From Diprion similis (Eukaryota > Arthropoda > Insecta > Hymenoptera > Diprionidae), in contig NC_060110.1 of NCBI RefSeq assembly GCF_021155765.1, positions 13,042,001 through 13,106,000 of the forward strand: 64,000 nt of DNA, written 5' to 3'. Under the pieces are notes generated by a model. It was not told where the DNA came from. It did no database searches and saw only the letters and a program-made list of their open reading frames with translations. The position numbers and the translations under genes were made by a program. Below, one piece after another: positions 50,001-61,427 of the stretch (positions within the stretch are counted from its first letter, which is position 1; each line of letters begins with the position of its first letter).

Positions 50001-53000
50001 CTGATTAAGCTATTAGTTATGGACGCCATCCTCTGGAGCGGACTGGCCGCTGCCGCACCGGCAAACTCTTCGCTCGGCGTCATGGCTGGTGGTAATATCG
50101 AGTTGCCCAGAGGTGAACTCGCGCTGGAACCACCCGGGGTAGACTGGGGTCCGATAGATTGTTCCTGCTTGGGTCGGACCAGGGAGAAAGCGCTTCCCGC
50201 ATGTCTCATTGCCTCCTCCATCTTTTCCTTGTCTTCCTCCGACACTCCGTTCATCATTTTGGTCCGCGGGTCTACCTTGACCAGACTGAGGTCCTGGACA
50301 CCACCGCCATTCGTTGCGAGATGGTGCTGCTGGAGGGCCTGCTGCTGGAGAGCCAAGAGGCCCGGAAGTCCTGGCAGACCGGGAAGTCCGGCTAAGCCGG
50401 GATTTTGCCCGGGAGCAGAGTTGAGCTTTTGTAATTCGCGATGATACGCGTCGAGGGCAAGACGAATGTCATCCTGTGTGCGATCCATCCCCTGCATACC
50501 CTGGGCACCGCTGAAAAATGGAGGAAACATCGCACTGCGATTAATCGAGATTAAGTGCTGTCCTCATTGATGATCAATTTGGCACTGCTAGAGGGAAACT
50601 TATCGCGCATTCATCATGAACCCGGTAAGGACATTTTTAAAATCAGTTCAAGAAAAATGAATCTTAGCTTCGGCAAAATTTGGAAGATTGTCGGGAGATT
50701 TTAAGGTATTGTTGAATTGCTTTATCTAACTCTCAAAGCTGCACGTTTGCCGAGCTTGAAAAATGCTTAACAAAACAAATACAACTTTAATGATTTCCTG
50801 ATCTCTGTCGGTTTCTTTGAAATATTTGCAATACTATACGAAAGAAGGAAATATCGAATTTGATGTTGCAACTGTTTCGAAAAGCTATCCGGAGTGTGGA
50901 CGTAAGAGGAAAATGCTTATTCCGAAAAATCAGGTGATTAGAAATCCCACTAGTGGACGTAATAAAGTATCGAACAATAATAAGTAACAAGGTTGTTGGA
51001 CGTGTAGGAAGATACTAAAGTGAACTCATTGAGTAAATATTAATACTACATTACGTTTATACGATGTTGTTAAAACGCTCGAGATTTAGGGTGTTATATT
51101 TTTAGAAATATAATGGGTCCAACGGTGATGAGCACATTTAAAATTCCCGAGGCAGGTATGCAAGGAAACTATTAGCATTACGCGCATGTGTATAACTCAT
51201 AACCGTAAACCGAGAGGGATAGCAATAGCAATGAAAATGTGGAAGATAGAACAATGAACTAAAAAACGGTCTGTCGGATTGACGAACTCACCTCGATGGG
51301 AAGTCTCTGTGTCCGCGAAGATCGTCAACTCTACGTCCCATTAGCTTGGCCAGTTCCTCTTGATAGATCCTCACAACCTTCTCCTGGGGAATGTCGTCGT
51401 TTTCGTACTTCTTGAGCCTCCTATTTTGGCTGTCGATTCTCTCCTTGCTAAAGGGGCTAGGGCAGCCAACTCGATGCGGACTTTTGCTATCGGCATCGTT
51501 CGAGGTGTCGTGCTGCATCTGCAGGTGTCCGGACTCTGATAGCATGTGGGCCAATCGTTCGTCGCTCATGTCTTGAGGACCACCATCTTGGGGACCTCTA
51601 GCAAAGGTCGGCATTCCCTGTTCCTTGCCTGCAACACACTCTACGGGTAAGATACGACTTGCGATGCGTTCTCATTTCTTTCATCGGTTATATTGTACGA
51701 CGGCAGAATGCATATATATACTTATATGTATACAGGCAATAGGCATGTACATACATTGCTGGGTTTTTTCGTGTTTCGCACAAAGGATCTGGCATTTCGT
51801 GGATCTACTATTCATCCCTGCGAGATAAATTAATATCGGCCCTTCTCTAGTTTTTTTACCGCCTGTTTAAGTATCACGCAGAACACGCACGTAATCCATA
51901 GGTGGAAACTATACCTATAACCGATTCTGAGAGTTGTTGGGATCAAAAAAGAAAAGAAAGAAAAAGAAAAATAGACAAAGGAAGGACTAAGTAACGAAAA
52001 AAGTTATTTCTAAGCATTGAAACGACGATCAGTCCACGTCGAACTAGAACGAACACCGACCGAAATTATCCAAAAATAGAGGATGAAACCACTCGTTTCC
52101 TGGTAATCCGTGGGAGGTGGAAAAAAGGTGATATTAGAATAGTTATAATAGTCGTAGGTATAGCGGCAACAGAACCTGCAACATGAACGTCGTTGGAGAC
52201 GGACTGCAGGGGTGATGGTTATAGACGAATGTTATACGTTGAGAAAATGAGCGGCACATTGTATGGTTAGAAAAAGCCACATCGCGTGCAACGGGCAATG
52301 GCGGCATGATCATCTCGGCACGCAAGACAAAAATGTTAACAACACAGAACCGGCTGAGTGGTATGAGCGGACAATGTACGCCTGCACTCTTAGTCATTGT
52401 TCGACGTTGATCTTGCAACACTTGGTTGGCTATCGAAAAAGCAGCTCTGAATTCGGCGCCCTCGCTACAGACATGCACGTAATCAAAATTATATTCCACG
52501 ACAGGACGATGCTGCAACCTTTCACTTGAAAAAAAAAAAAAAATGGATCCTTTTTTAATAATATTATCCGAGAGTGTTAATTGTAGGCAGATTGTGCAGT
52601 AAAATAGTATATCCCAATAGAAAATTCACAGTAAATTATATGCAACCGCTTTCTTTTACTTAAAATTTTCCATATTTGCTACAACCTTGTATACGAACAG
52701 AGTCACACGTGACTCGGTTAACAATGTGCAGCGATTTCGCATGTAGACGACCAGACCGCTAATAATAACGTCACCCTCCCGCACATTGCCTCAAATTAGA
52801 GGCAGTTCGAGGGATTCAGGTATGATTCCCGTGTAGACGTATAGTCATCGGCGCCATTCGAAACAGAGAATCGCTGGCACCGCAGTCAAAGTCTTCTGGC
52901 ACGGAGTCAAGCGTTGCGACAATGCACCTACATACATATGCAGACCTATACGAATGTATATGCGATATTTTTTGCTCTGTTTGATTTCTGTACTGTCGCA

Positions 53001-56000
53001 TTACGGACGCGGTTACAGTAAAAATTCTGCGGCACGGTTTCCTCATCGTGATCGGATTCTGTACTTGAATTTCGGCAGTCAATCGATAGCTTTGCAATGG
53101 ATACGAAGCAGTGGCAGGGTCTTTTAAACCGGATACAGGAGGCGATCCAGGGATGCTTGATGCCAGAGACGACCCACGAGTCTTGTGATCAAACCGCGAA
53201 GCAATTAATATACTAACGTAAAATCAATAAAGCATCCCAGGATCCGGTGAAGCACCCATGATAATTAAAATATCCTCTTCTAGGCATCCCTCTCTTCGTC
53301 TTTCCCCCCTAACCGCGGTCTCCCCAATGCGAGAGTGTCTCGCACTACGTGTTTCTCCTCTAATTGACCAATCAGACGCCAAGATTTCGAGGGGATCAGC
53401 TGTCGATTGCTTTATACGTTTTTCAAATGCCAAGATGTGTATTCGGTTGTTAACGAGAAGACGATCCTCAATTTTTCAATACCCCCTCCCACTGCCAGAT
53501 TCATTCCATCATTATATTGTACAATCTTTAAAAGCAAGGGTCTTATATTCTCATAGATGTCACTGCAAACCACGATAATTTTTTCAAACAAAGTTACGAG
53601 ACCAATACTCGCGGATTGTACCCTTGTAATTGCACGGATCCAATCATCGGCCTCGTCGGTGAAAGTTGGAGCTTTTTTTGTCAACCTCGTTCAATCTTGA
53701 TAGTACGTTTTATAGTTTCGGTCGCGAACCGAACGGAACATATGATAGGGAAATTAAGCTGAATAACGAAAACGATGCGTGAGTCAGATTCGTTGGTGAA
53801 TGTGCGTGAACGAAAGAGTGGCCTCGTTCCCCTTGCTACCCCCCTAGCCCCACCGCCGCCGAGCTCTTTCATTTGTTTTTTATCGGAGAGAGCTAATATA
53901 CATATTTCAATGATAATAATAGCTTGGCCTGAGCCGATAAATAGCCTGTAGCGGAGGTATATATTTTTGAAAATACCTCAACTGTTTCGTGAACGATGTG
54001 ATTACGGCTAATAGGTCAACGCACAGTTTTATCCTGCCGACATGCACTTAATTTTCACTGATATATTGCGACCAAGGTATTATACCAGCTACTTTGTAGC
54101 TGTTAATACAGCGTGAGAAATTTTACACGAACATTCATTTTCACGCACATGCGTATCTGAGCCTCGCACGCAGTGAAGGGTTGCGTTTCTTTCTACTATT
54201 CAGAATTCACGTGATACTGTACACGACACGGTTTTTACGGAGGATTTTTGAAACCGGATGAGGAACGTAGCTGGTTCACGGTTGAACAATTTTAAGAAAT
54301 ATTCGGACCTATTGAGATAGCGTTTGGTGAGGTGAATTCGTTCTTTGACAACCCGCTGAATGAAAAACTGTTTCCAATACTATCGAAAGCCTGCAGTCTC
54401 TATAGGATATTTGAAACCTGGCTTCTTGTTTCTCTTTGGTACGATAAATGGCCAACTCTACACAAAAATGGACCTCGCGTTGATTATCAGCGCGGGTGAA
54501 GGGCGCAGACTTATCGAGGTGAAACGTCCGGCTACTTATTGGTGCATAAAATCAGCTGCCGTTGAGCATATCGAAACGGGGGTTCCCATGTGTGTTCCAT
54601 CGTCCGGGGCAGCGAAGTAGGCACGAAGTTGCGTGGGTGGCCAAGTCGACGGTGAATAGGGTCAGAGGTCGGGGCGGTTGGCGATCAAGGGTCACTTCCA
54701 TTACGCTGTTTCCTTCCGCGACCCTTTGGGCGCCGATCTGATTTACCGACCCGACGCCTCGACGTCGTGGCGTCCCGACGTTGCGACGCCCTCGGCGCGA
54801 ATTCCGAATCGCAAGCGGGCCGCGGTCAGGTTAGGAAAATTATCGAAATCCGCGTTGAATTAAACGCTCGTAAAACAGCGCGCTGCTGCGTCAACGGTCC
54901 AATTTTACACCGAGAGCGTCGGAAAGGTTCCCCGGAGTTTTTTGCCGTCATAAAAGTGGCGGTAGGTAGGTATATGTATATACATCGGTGGATATAACGG
55001 GTAAAAAACAAGCTCATTCGTCAGCGCGAAGCGCGCTTTTATCGCGACATCTAAACGCGACCGGCTGAGATACCGACAACGCATTGACGCGCGACCCCGA
55101 ACCTGTCACTCCGACAACTGCCATTGAATTAGTGAATTATGGAATTACTCAATTCCTGAATATTTTAAATGTGTTTTATCCGCGGCACATTACAGTGTAG
55201 CCCATACCTACACAACCGGACGGAGGAGGACGGTGGCATTGTTATTATCATATTCCTACCTACCGACATCCTTTTCAATTGATATTAATACCTGCTTGAA
55301 AAAAAATTGACAACCAAAGGCAACCTGTTGTTGCGGCAACAATGGGGCAATACCTACAGAATTAAATGGGACAAGCGTTCTCGGTCGATTCACTGCATGT
55401 GGCTCGCATTCGCAACTTGTGTACATGCATGTACACACAGGTATTATAAGCGTTATTATAACAGTGCCGTAGAGTCGGGCTGCATAACGGCCCGTTGATC
55501 TTATCGATTTACGTCGCCCGGTTGTCCCCTATTTTCTATGAGCTGCTCGGTGCAGCAATTATGCACACAACAACGGAAGACTCACGCCGCGAAAACAATC
55601 GGTATTTCTTAAGTCCGTGGTTGGATTCCCATGAAATTATAACAACTTTCGCAATCGAGTATATTATAGGTATTGTTCCCGCAGTCCGACGCGTTTATAA
55701 CGGCAGGATTTCACCCGCGCGCGCGCGAGCAGTGCGCATGGTGATTTGGTTTTTAGAATTGCCAAGCGTTCTGCACGGGTAAAAATTTCACGAGCGGGTG
55801 TAATTGGCGAGAAATGTCATTTACTTTCAGTCGTTGTCTTACTCACGTGACGCATCGTTGTTTTACTTTTCTCCTCATGTTTCTATTCCCGTATTTTTCC
55901 TTCCATTTTTTCTTCATTGACATGTTTTAAATGCGCGACGTGCCGCGCCGTTTCCTTTCGTCATCGCAAACTCGGCGAACCGTGCGGTAGGCGCTAGTTG

Positions 56001-57767
56001 TACTTAAAACTCGTCGGTATAATTACCATTGAAATGTGTAATATTTCTTTCTACGAAACTGTAGACGGCAGGCGAAGAGTTGAAAACGCGGTGTACGACC
56101 TCTTCGAGGGCCGCTGCAAAATAAGCGATAAGTGCAGCACCCGTAGAGACATGGATATAATTCTCTCGAAGAGTAAAGATATTGCAAATGTACCTACATG
56201 CACACCAGGTTCGTCTGTGCAGGTCTAGACGCGGGAATACACGGAGGTAGCATGTATAACGCGAGCTTTACACTCGTATTACCTTTGCCCACCTAGCGTA
56301 ACGAGTCGTTAGCAAAGATATTTAACGGGGAGGATCAACTTATCTTTTTATCGTTTTATCGCCGACCTTATATATGCTCCTTGAGCGGTGTTGCTGCCAC
56401 GGTAGGATGCCTTTCATGCGGAATAAAGGCGTTGATTTTTGCCCATAAATCACAACTGCTTATGGAAGTTTCAGACAAAGCTTCGAGTATATTTATCCCA
56501 TTGAGTCTTGCCTCATTGTATTTATAAACAGCCGGGAAGCACAAAACCTCCAATAATTAGCGATCAAAACAAGAGGGGGCCGCGAACTCCGGTGTTGCCT
56601 TTCCTCCTCCTTCGTCTTTGCCCTCTTCTTCGTCTACTTTCCCCGCTTATGCGGTACGCTAAGCACTTACTTGCAGGTGTTTGTGAAACAAATAAATTGC
56701 TACCTCGTAAAGTTCAGCTGTATAACATGGTAGTGACACCGGTTGCCGTTCCGTTGTAGTAAAAAAAAAAAAATTCCAAAATAAATAAATTAGGAAAATC
56801 TGTTACGTACTGTTACACAAAACACCGCAGAATTCGTTTAATTTCCAAAGAAACCGTTGCGGATGAAAGTGTGAAGAGAAAAATTGCTACAGGAACCCGA
56901 CAATGACGAAAATATAATAACATAAAGATGAAGAGGAATGTGGAATTGAGAGTGATGGCGGATCGTGACAACTTCCGTGCGAAACTAATAATTCCGCAAT
57001 TCAATGCAATCAACCAAAAGTGTAAATTACCTTTGGTAAATACAGACCGGCATCTCTGAATCTCTCGGATCCCTTTCTCCTCACCCCTTGCCCCCTACCG
57101 CCATGCTATTCCCAGGAGCTATTAGTCTAAACAATATGGCTGCCAAACGCAGCAAACAATCGATACCAGATAGGTACCGTTGGCTGCCTAATTTAATTAA
57201 GATAATTAATATTATTCATGGGAGAACGTTGGATTTCTAATTTAGGACAGCCCGCAATTACGAAGCGGGGAAAAAGGCGAATCCCGCCGGCATGCGGCAA
57301 AAGCCTCCATACATTGTTGTACATACCAGGTTATCGACGATTTCAAGATGTCACCGGGAAAATTTTCTCGCAATGCAAAGTACCTATACGAAAGGTATGC
57401 AGGTAAAGTTTCTCTACCGAAATTCTTTTACCCAGGTATAAGTTGAACGAAATTATGATATGTCTGACTGGTAGGAGATGCACAATTTCCTACAATATTT
57501 TTGGTGTGTCGAATTGAATTAGTTAGCGGCAGTTACTACATTCATTGTTAGTACGATGAAGTAAAATTAGAGCAGTGCATAGATAGAAGAAACTTGTACG
57601 ATAGCGTGGTCGATGGTAAAAGCATATAAAGTATGTGTTGTACCTTGTACGAATAAACGTGCGCATCCTATAGCTACAATTTTAGTTCCGTAGTCTAAAG
57701 TTCTCGCCATAATCACCTGGCCTTACTATCCTCCTTCGTATATCTCTCTTTCCTCTCAGTCTTCTCT

Positions 57768-57805
<38 letters not shown>

Positions 57806-60800
57806 GGAACCCTCCCTCCCCCCGCACTTTCTTTAGTCTCTTGGCCACGGACCACGCGCTCGCAAAGTTGGAAATTGGATAAGAAGACTCACCTTTTTTG
57901 GGGATGAGAGATTTGAGCAGCATGACGGCGTTGTCGTCGCAAGCCCAGCCATGCATCTTTCTATAGCTGTCTCTCCCCTTCTCCGTAAGCTTGTCCCACG
58001 GTTTTGGCTTGCTAAGCAGCTCGCTGACTGTCCCCTGGCTGAGACCAAGTACGTATTTGGCGAATAGCCTCTGCCCGATGTTGTGTATGGACAAGAGCTC
58101 CCGCACTCTCCTCGCAATGTGAAGGGTGTCGAGGTTCTGGGAGGCGTACTTGTCCATGTTGTACCGGAGCATCTCCTGGAGTCTAGCCTCCATCGGGTCG
58201 CCCTTCGGAATCAGCGACTCGCCGAGTCGTCCGGCCATGCCGGCTGCGCCGAGTTCGTCGGCGAACCGGAAGTGCGCCCTGTGATCGTCAAACCGAAACG
58301 GACTCTTGAGGGTGTCGAGGACACTGAGACCACCGCCGATGTTGTTGTTGGTCAGATGGTGGGAGTTGTTGTTGTTGTGGCAAGACTCCTCCACGGGACT
58401 CTTTGGCGGGATTCCGTTAATGGACGCGGGTGCGGGCTGCTGGTGCTGGTGCTGGTGCTGGTGCTCGACGACGGCGGGGGGCGGTTGAAGGCTGGCCGGT
58501 GAGGTCAGGCCGGCCGTCGAGGAGGGCGTCGGTGGTGCTGGGGTCTCCTGACCGGGAATTGGCGTCGGTGCTTTTTCCGAAGCATCCAGACCGCTACCCA
58601 GGGGGGTGTTTGACTTTGCCGGGGTGTTGGTTGAATCTGTCGGTGACGGAAGATGGTTTAACGAGGGCCCGTGTAACAGCTGAGGCTGGCTTTGCGAGAC
58701 TTGGGGATGCTGCTGACTCATGATAGACCTCTCCAGGGACCGCCTCCAGTTGGCGACGATCTCCTCACCGAGGAATGAGCCGAACGTCTCCACGTTTTGG
58801 AGCGGTGGATGGAACAGTAGGGAGGACGAAGAGGTCGCCGAAGAAGGGGTCGGGGTGGATCGGGTTGGGGTTGGTAGAGGTGGCGGCGGCGGCGGTGGTG
58901 GTGGGGGTGGCTGGGATGCCGAGGGAAGCGCGTTGCCGCCGTGGGGCGAGGCGGTCGCGGCTCGCTGCAGGGGGGAAGCGAGGCCACCTGCAAGCACCAA
59001 AAAGGGGCCCCATTTGGGTCAGCCAATCTACGAGCTCACCACCATGTCGAACAAATCTCTAACACATTAAGGTTACTGTCTCTCTTTCCGTTTACGTTCT
59101 CACGGACATCCCGTGGTGTCGTGTCTTCTGCGTAAAGTAAAGGATCGCGCCGATCGGCTGAACTTCCGCAAGCACAATCTGAATGGCAGTGCACGTATGT
59201 ATGCAGACTGTGCAGTGGGATCAAAGGAATTGTTTTATGTTCATACTCAATGATGGAAAACAAGAATTTATCCAAACACTCGATTGAAAGATAAATATTT
59301 CACGCATGATGGAGGATCATCGTACTATAGTGGTGCTTTTGTTTCATAGAATTGCGATAGTTTGAAGTTGAATCTGAGCGAACGTTGACAACAACGGATA
59401 GGATGCGTCGCGCATGGAAGAGGACTTTTGCGTTGGTAAGCACGTGCTGGTGCGTGGCTTCGACGTTTCGGGGTTTCAACTGTGGGGCGCAGGAACCCGG
59501 GGTGCCACAGGGACGAGGACGAGGATGAGGATCTGGTGGGCGTGGAGTATGGGTACGGAGACGGGGTGGTTTGAATCAGAAGGGTTGACGTTGCAGTATC
59601 TCTGCCTCTGTCTCTCTTCGCGTCCTGGATCGATTCATAATAAACTCGGTTTCGAAACAATGCCCCACGGGCAAATATTGCGTCCACAATTTACGTTGAA
59701 AGTTTCAAATTCGTTACGTTAGTACAGATACGTGGCAGACGTCCGACTCACAGATCTGCCCGAGTATGGTAAGAGTGCAGCCGAAGCATAAAAGAAACAC
59801 AGAGAGACAGAGAAAAGGAGAGTGAGAGAAAGGGGAAATTGGACGAAGAAGGAGAGAGAGAGAGCAAGAGAGAAAGGAAGAATCGAGCGATGGAAAGAGA
59901 GGCGGGATTCGTCGGCTGGGAGACACAAAAACGGGGAGGATCAGAACTGCCGAAAAGAGATGGAAGAAGAGATATAGATGGGAATGTACCGACGGACGGA
60001 GAATATGGGAGAGACAGATTGAGAATGAGACAGAAAGAGAGACAGAGGATAGTCAGTACACAACACAAGCAGGATTATTCTGAAAGCTTGTCGAGTATAG
60101 CTTGATGCCGTTTTTTAGCCTTAAGGTTTTAGTTTGTCGACCGAGCTTAGAGAATCAGGCCTGAAGATGAGAGCAGCAGCAATTAGCATTAGTAGCAATG
60201 ACCGATGCAAGGGATGGACCAGCGTATGTGATACGCCGTTAGGCTCGCTTCTAAATCTAAGCATTACATACATGATAAAAATTTGAGCGATTTGATCCGA
60301 GTGACTCGAGCTGTGTATACAATGATCGAAGGCGTTCTCGTCGACGACTAATAATTGTCGTACCAACGGTTGATCGAACGGGGTGAACAGATGCCGTTCG
60401 GAAATAAAATAATCCTTTCCGTATAATAACAGGTAGTTTCGAGACACGATTCCCCCAGGCTTGCAGAGCTAGGTATACATAGACAGATAAGGCAAGATGG
60501 GCGACGTTGCCCCTCGAGCTACGGTAAAAGAACGGCCGACTATATATGTAGGTATATGTATACGCACACGTACGTACGCAACCTGTTGCCCAATCACAAC
60601 TCAAACGTGACGATAGAGAATTTCTCGTGATACATAATGGAAACTTCGCTCTGGATGAGTCGACATTTGGTAATACTCTGTCATTATCCCGTTTAATTGT
60701 GCATGGAGTGGATGACGTGCTACCATTTCAAATAATGGCCGTTGGAATATGTGCAACGTGTATTCTCCTGCCGGCAATTCATCTGTTACTTAACAAAGGC

Positions 60801-61427
60801 ACAACAAGAAGACATTCGGAATACACCCTCCTCGATATCATTGAACGAAAATCATTCTGTGCAAAATCCATTTCACGCGTATACTTGAAACTTTTGAAGA
60901 TCAATCGGGATAATTTCAGATACCTTTCTCTTCTATTTCGATGTCATTATTATTATATCTATTGCACCCGAGATGAGGGACACAGGGGTTTGTTCGTCTG
61001 TTCGTTTATTCGCTCGCTCGCTGCCTCGTATAGGGAAAACTTGTCGTTCACGTGCTCGAGAAAAATATAGGATAAAATTAATGCGTAACTGCAGGGAAGG
61101 CAACTCACCGAGTGCGTCCGGCGTTGTGGGTGGTTTCAAGCTCTCCGTTTGCTGAAGAGCTTTCGTCCGCTCCAGAAGAAGATGTTCCAGGCTTTTGCCC
61201 GGTTCCCCGGTCGGGATTTGGGAGAAATCCACGGACCTCAGGATGCTGAGCTCCCGTTTGAGGTCGTCATAGTCTCTTTGTCTCTCGAGTCTAACTTCCA
61301 GTCTGTGTATGTGTTGTCTCCGTAGTTCCAGTTCCTCTTCCAGGCGGGCAGTGGCTTGGGCGCTGGTCTCTTGATGCCGTTGCAGGCTCTGCTGCAGTCT
61401 CGTAACCTCTTCGCTCAGCTGACTGAT
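47076..61427 (-). CDS. ct: Homeobox protein Cut (CUX), C-terminal 1474 residues
   Basis: Six exons on the minus strand: 61427-61109, 58987-57893, 51628-51292, 50510-49877, 49774-49516, 48856-47076. They total 4425 nt, or 1474 residues plus stop, all in phase. The first is a coiled-coil exon ([17 protein letters not shown], then [16 protein letters not shown] and [15 protein letters not shown]) matching the CUX coiled-coil region. Then come CUT1 at the end of the second exon, CUT2 across the fourth and fifth, and CUT3 plus a homeodomain in the last. Cut proteins are nuclear DNA-binding factors, often repressors, that fix cell fate in sense organs, wing margin and other tissues. The linkers are Gln/His/Pro-rich, and the last exon has an acidic tail with four Lys-x-Glu motifs. 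The first exon here starts in phase 0 from an acceptor, so N-terminal exons and the promoter lie beyond the right edge. Confidence 0.95.
47157..47250 (-). repeat. ct: polyQ/H-coding repeat near the Cut C-terminus
   Basis: A mixed CAG/CAA tract interrupted by CAT/CAC encodes Gln runs broken by four His residues, about 40 residues before the stop. The opposite strand shows a long Leu-rich ORF, which is an artefact of this repeat. Confidence 0.9.
47937..48116 (-). other. ct: Cut homeodomain
   Basis: Sixty residues from [19 protein letters not shown] to the recognition helix [17 protein letters not shown]. The recognition helix has the invariant W48, F49 and N51, and histidine at position 50, which marks the Cut class. 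It lies about 30 residues past CUT3 in the same exon, the arrangement shared by CUX proteins. Confidence 0.96.
48225..48479 (-). other. ct: CUT domain 3
   Basis: About 85 residues: [19 protein letters not shown], then [17 protein letters not shown] and [13 protein letters not shown]. GLSQGxVSxLLxKPKPW is the CUT signature of the DNA-contacting helices. CUT3 and the homeodomain usually bind DNA together. Confidence 0.95.
49540..49910 (-). other. ct: CUT domain 2, split by an intron
   Basis: The domain begins at the end of exon 50510-49877 ([11 protein letters not shown]) and continues in exon 49774-49516 ([19 protein letters not shown], then [19 protein letters not shown] and [17 protein letters not shown]). 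The 102-bp intron between them is in phase 0 and is the shortest in the gene. Confidence 0.93.
51629..57892 (-). promoter_or_regulatory. ct: Large cut intron between the CUT1 and linker exons
   Basis: This 6.3-kb intron holds no recognisable exon. It is patchy in composition: GC-rich blocks at about 53250-53400 and 54480-55100, and an AT-rich homeodomain-type site cluster at 57188-57218 (several TAAT cores). A nuclear-receptor-like direct repeat GGGTCA-g-AGGTCG lies at 54659-54671, with AAGGGTCA at 54687-54694. cut is known in flies for many distant enhancers, so intronic enhancers are plausible. This is inference. Confidence 0.4.
57771..57804. repeat. (CT)n microsatellite
   Basis: Seventeen CT units inside the cut intron, about 90 bp past the CUT1 exon donor. 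On the minus (transcribed) strand this is a GA repeat. Confidence 0.95.
57893..58150 (-). other. ct: CUT domain 1
   Basis: The end of exon 58987-57893 encodes [16 protein letters not shown], then [17 protein letters not shown] and [18 protein letters not shown]. The domain ends at the exon border, followed directly by a 6.3-kb intron. Upstream in the same exon are a proline run of about 11 residues and Ser/Thr/Pro-rich linker. Confidence 0.95.
58988..61108 (-). other. ct: cut intron between coiled-coil and CUT1 exons
   Basis: A 2.1-kb intron. It includes a strongly purine-rich plus-strand stretch at about 59778-60060 (GA-rich with GAGA cores). Its short open frames (Ser/Thr/Pro-rich at 59.3-59.7 kb; Leu/Ser-rich at 59.7-60.1 kb) look like composition artefacts, not exons. 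Confidence 0.5.

Noticed and set aside
59325-60068. Minus-strand ORFs rich in Ser, Thr, Pro or Leu, considered as extra cut exons
   Set aside because: The 61.1 kb and 58.9 kb exons join in phase without them, and no conserved Cut sequence is present.
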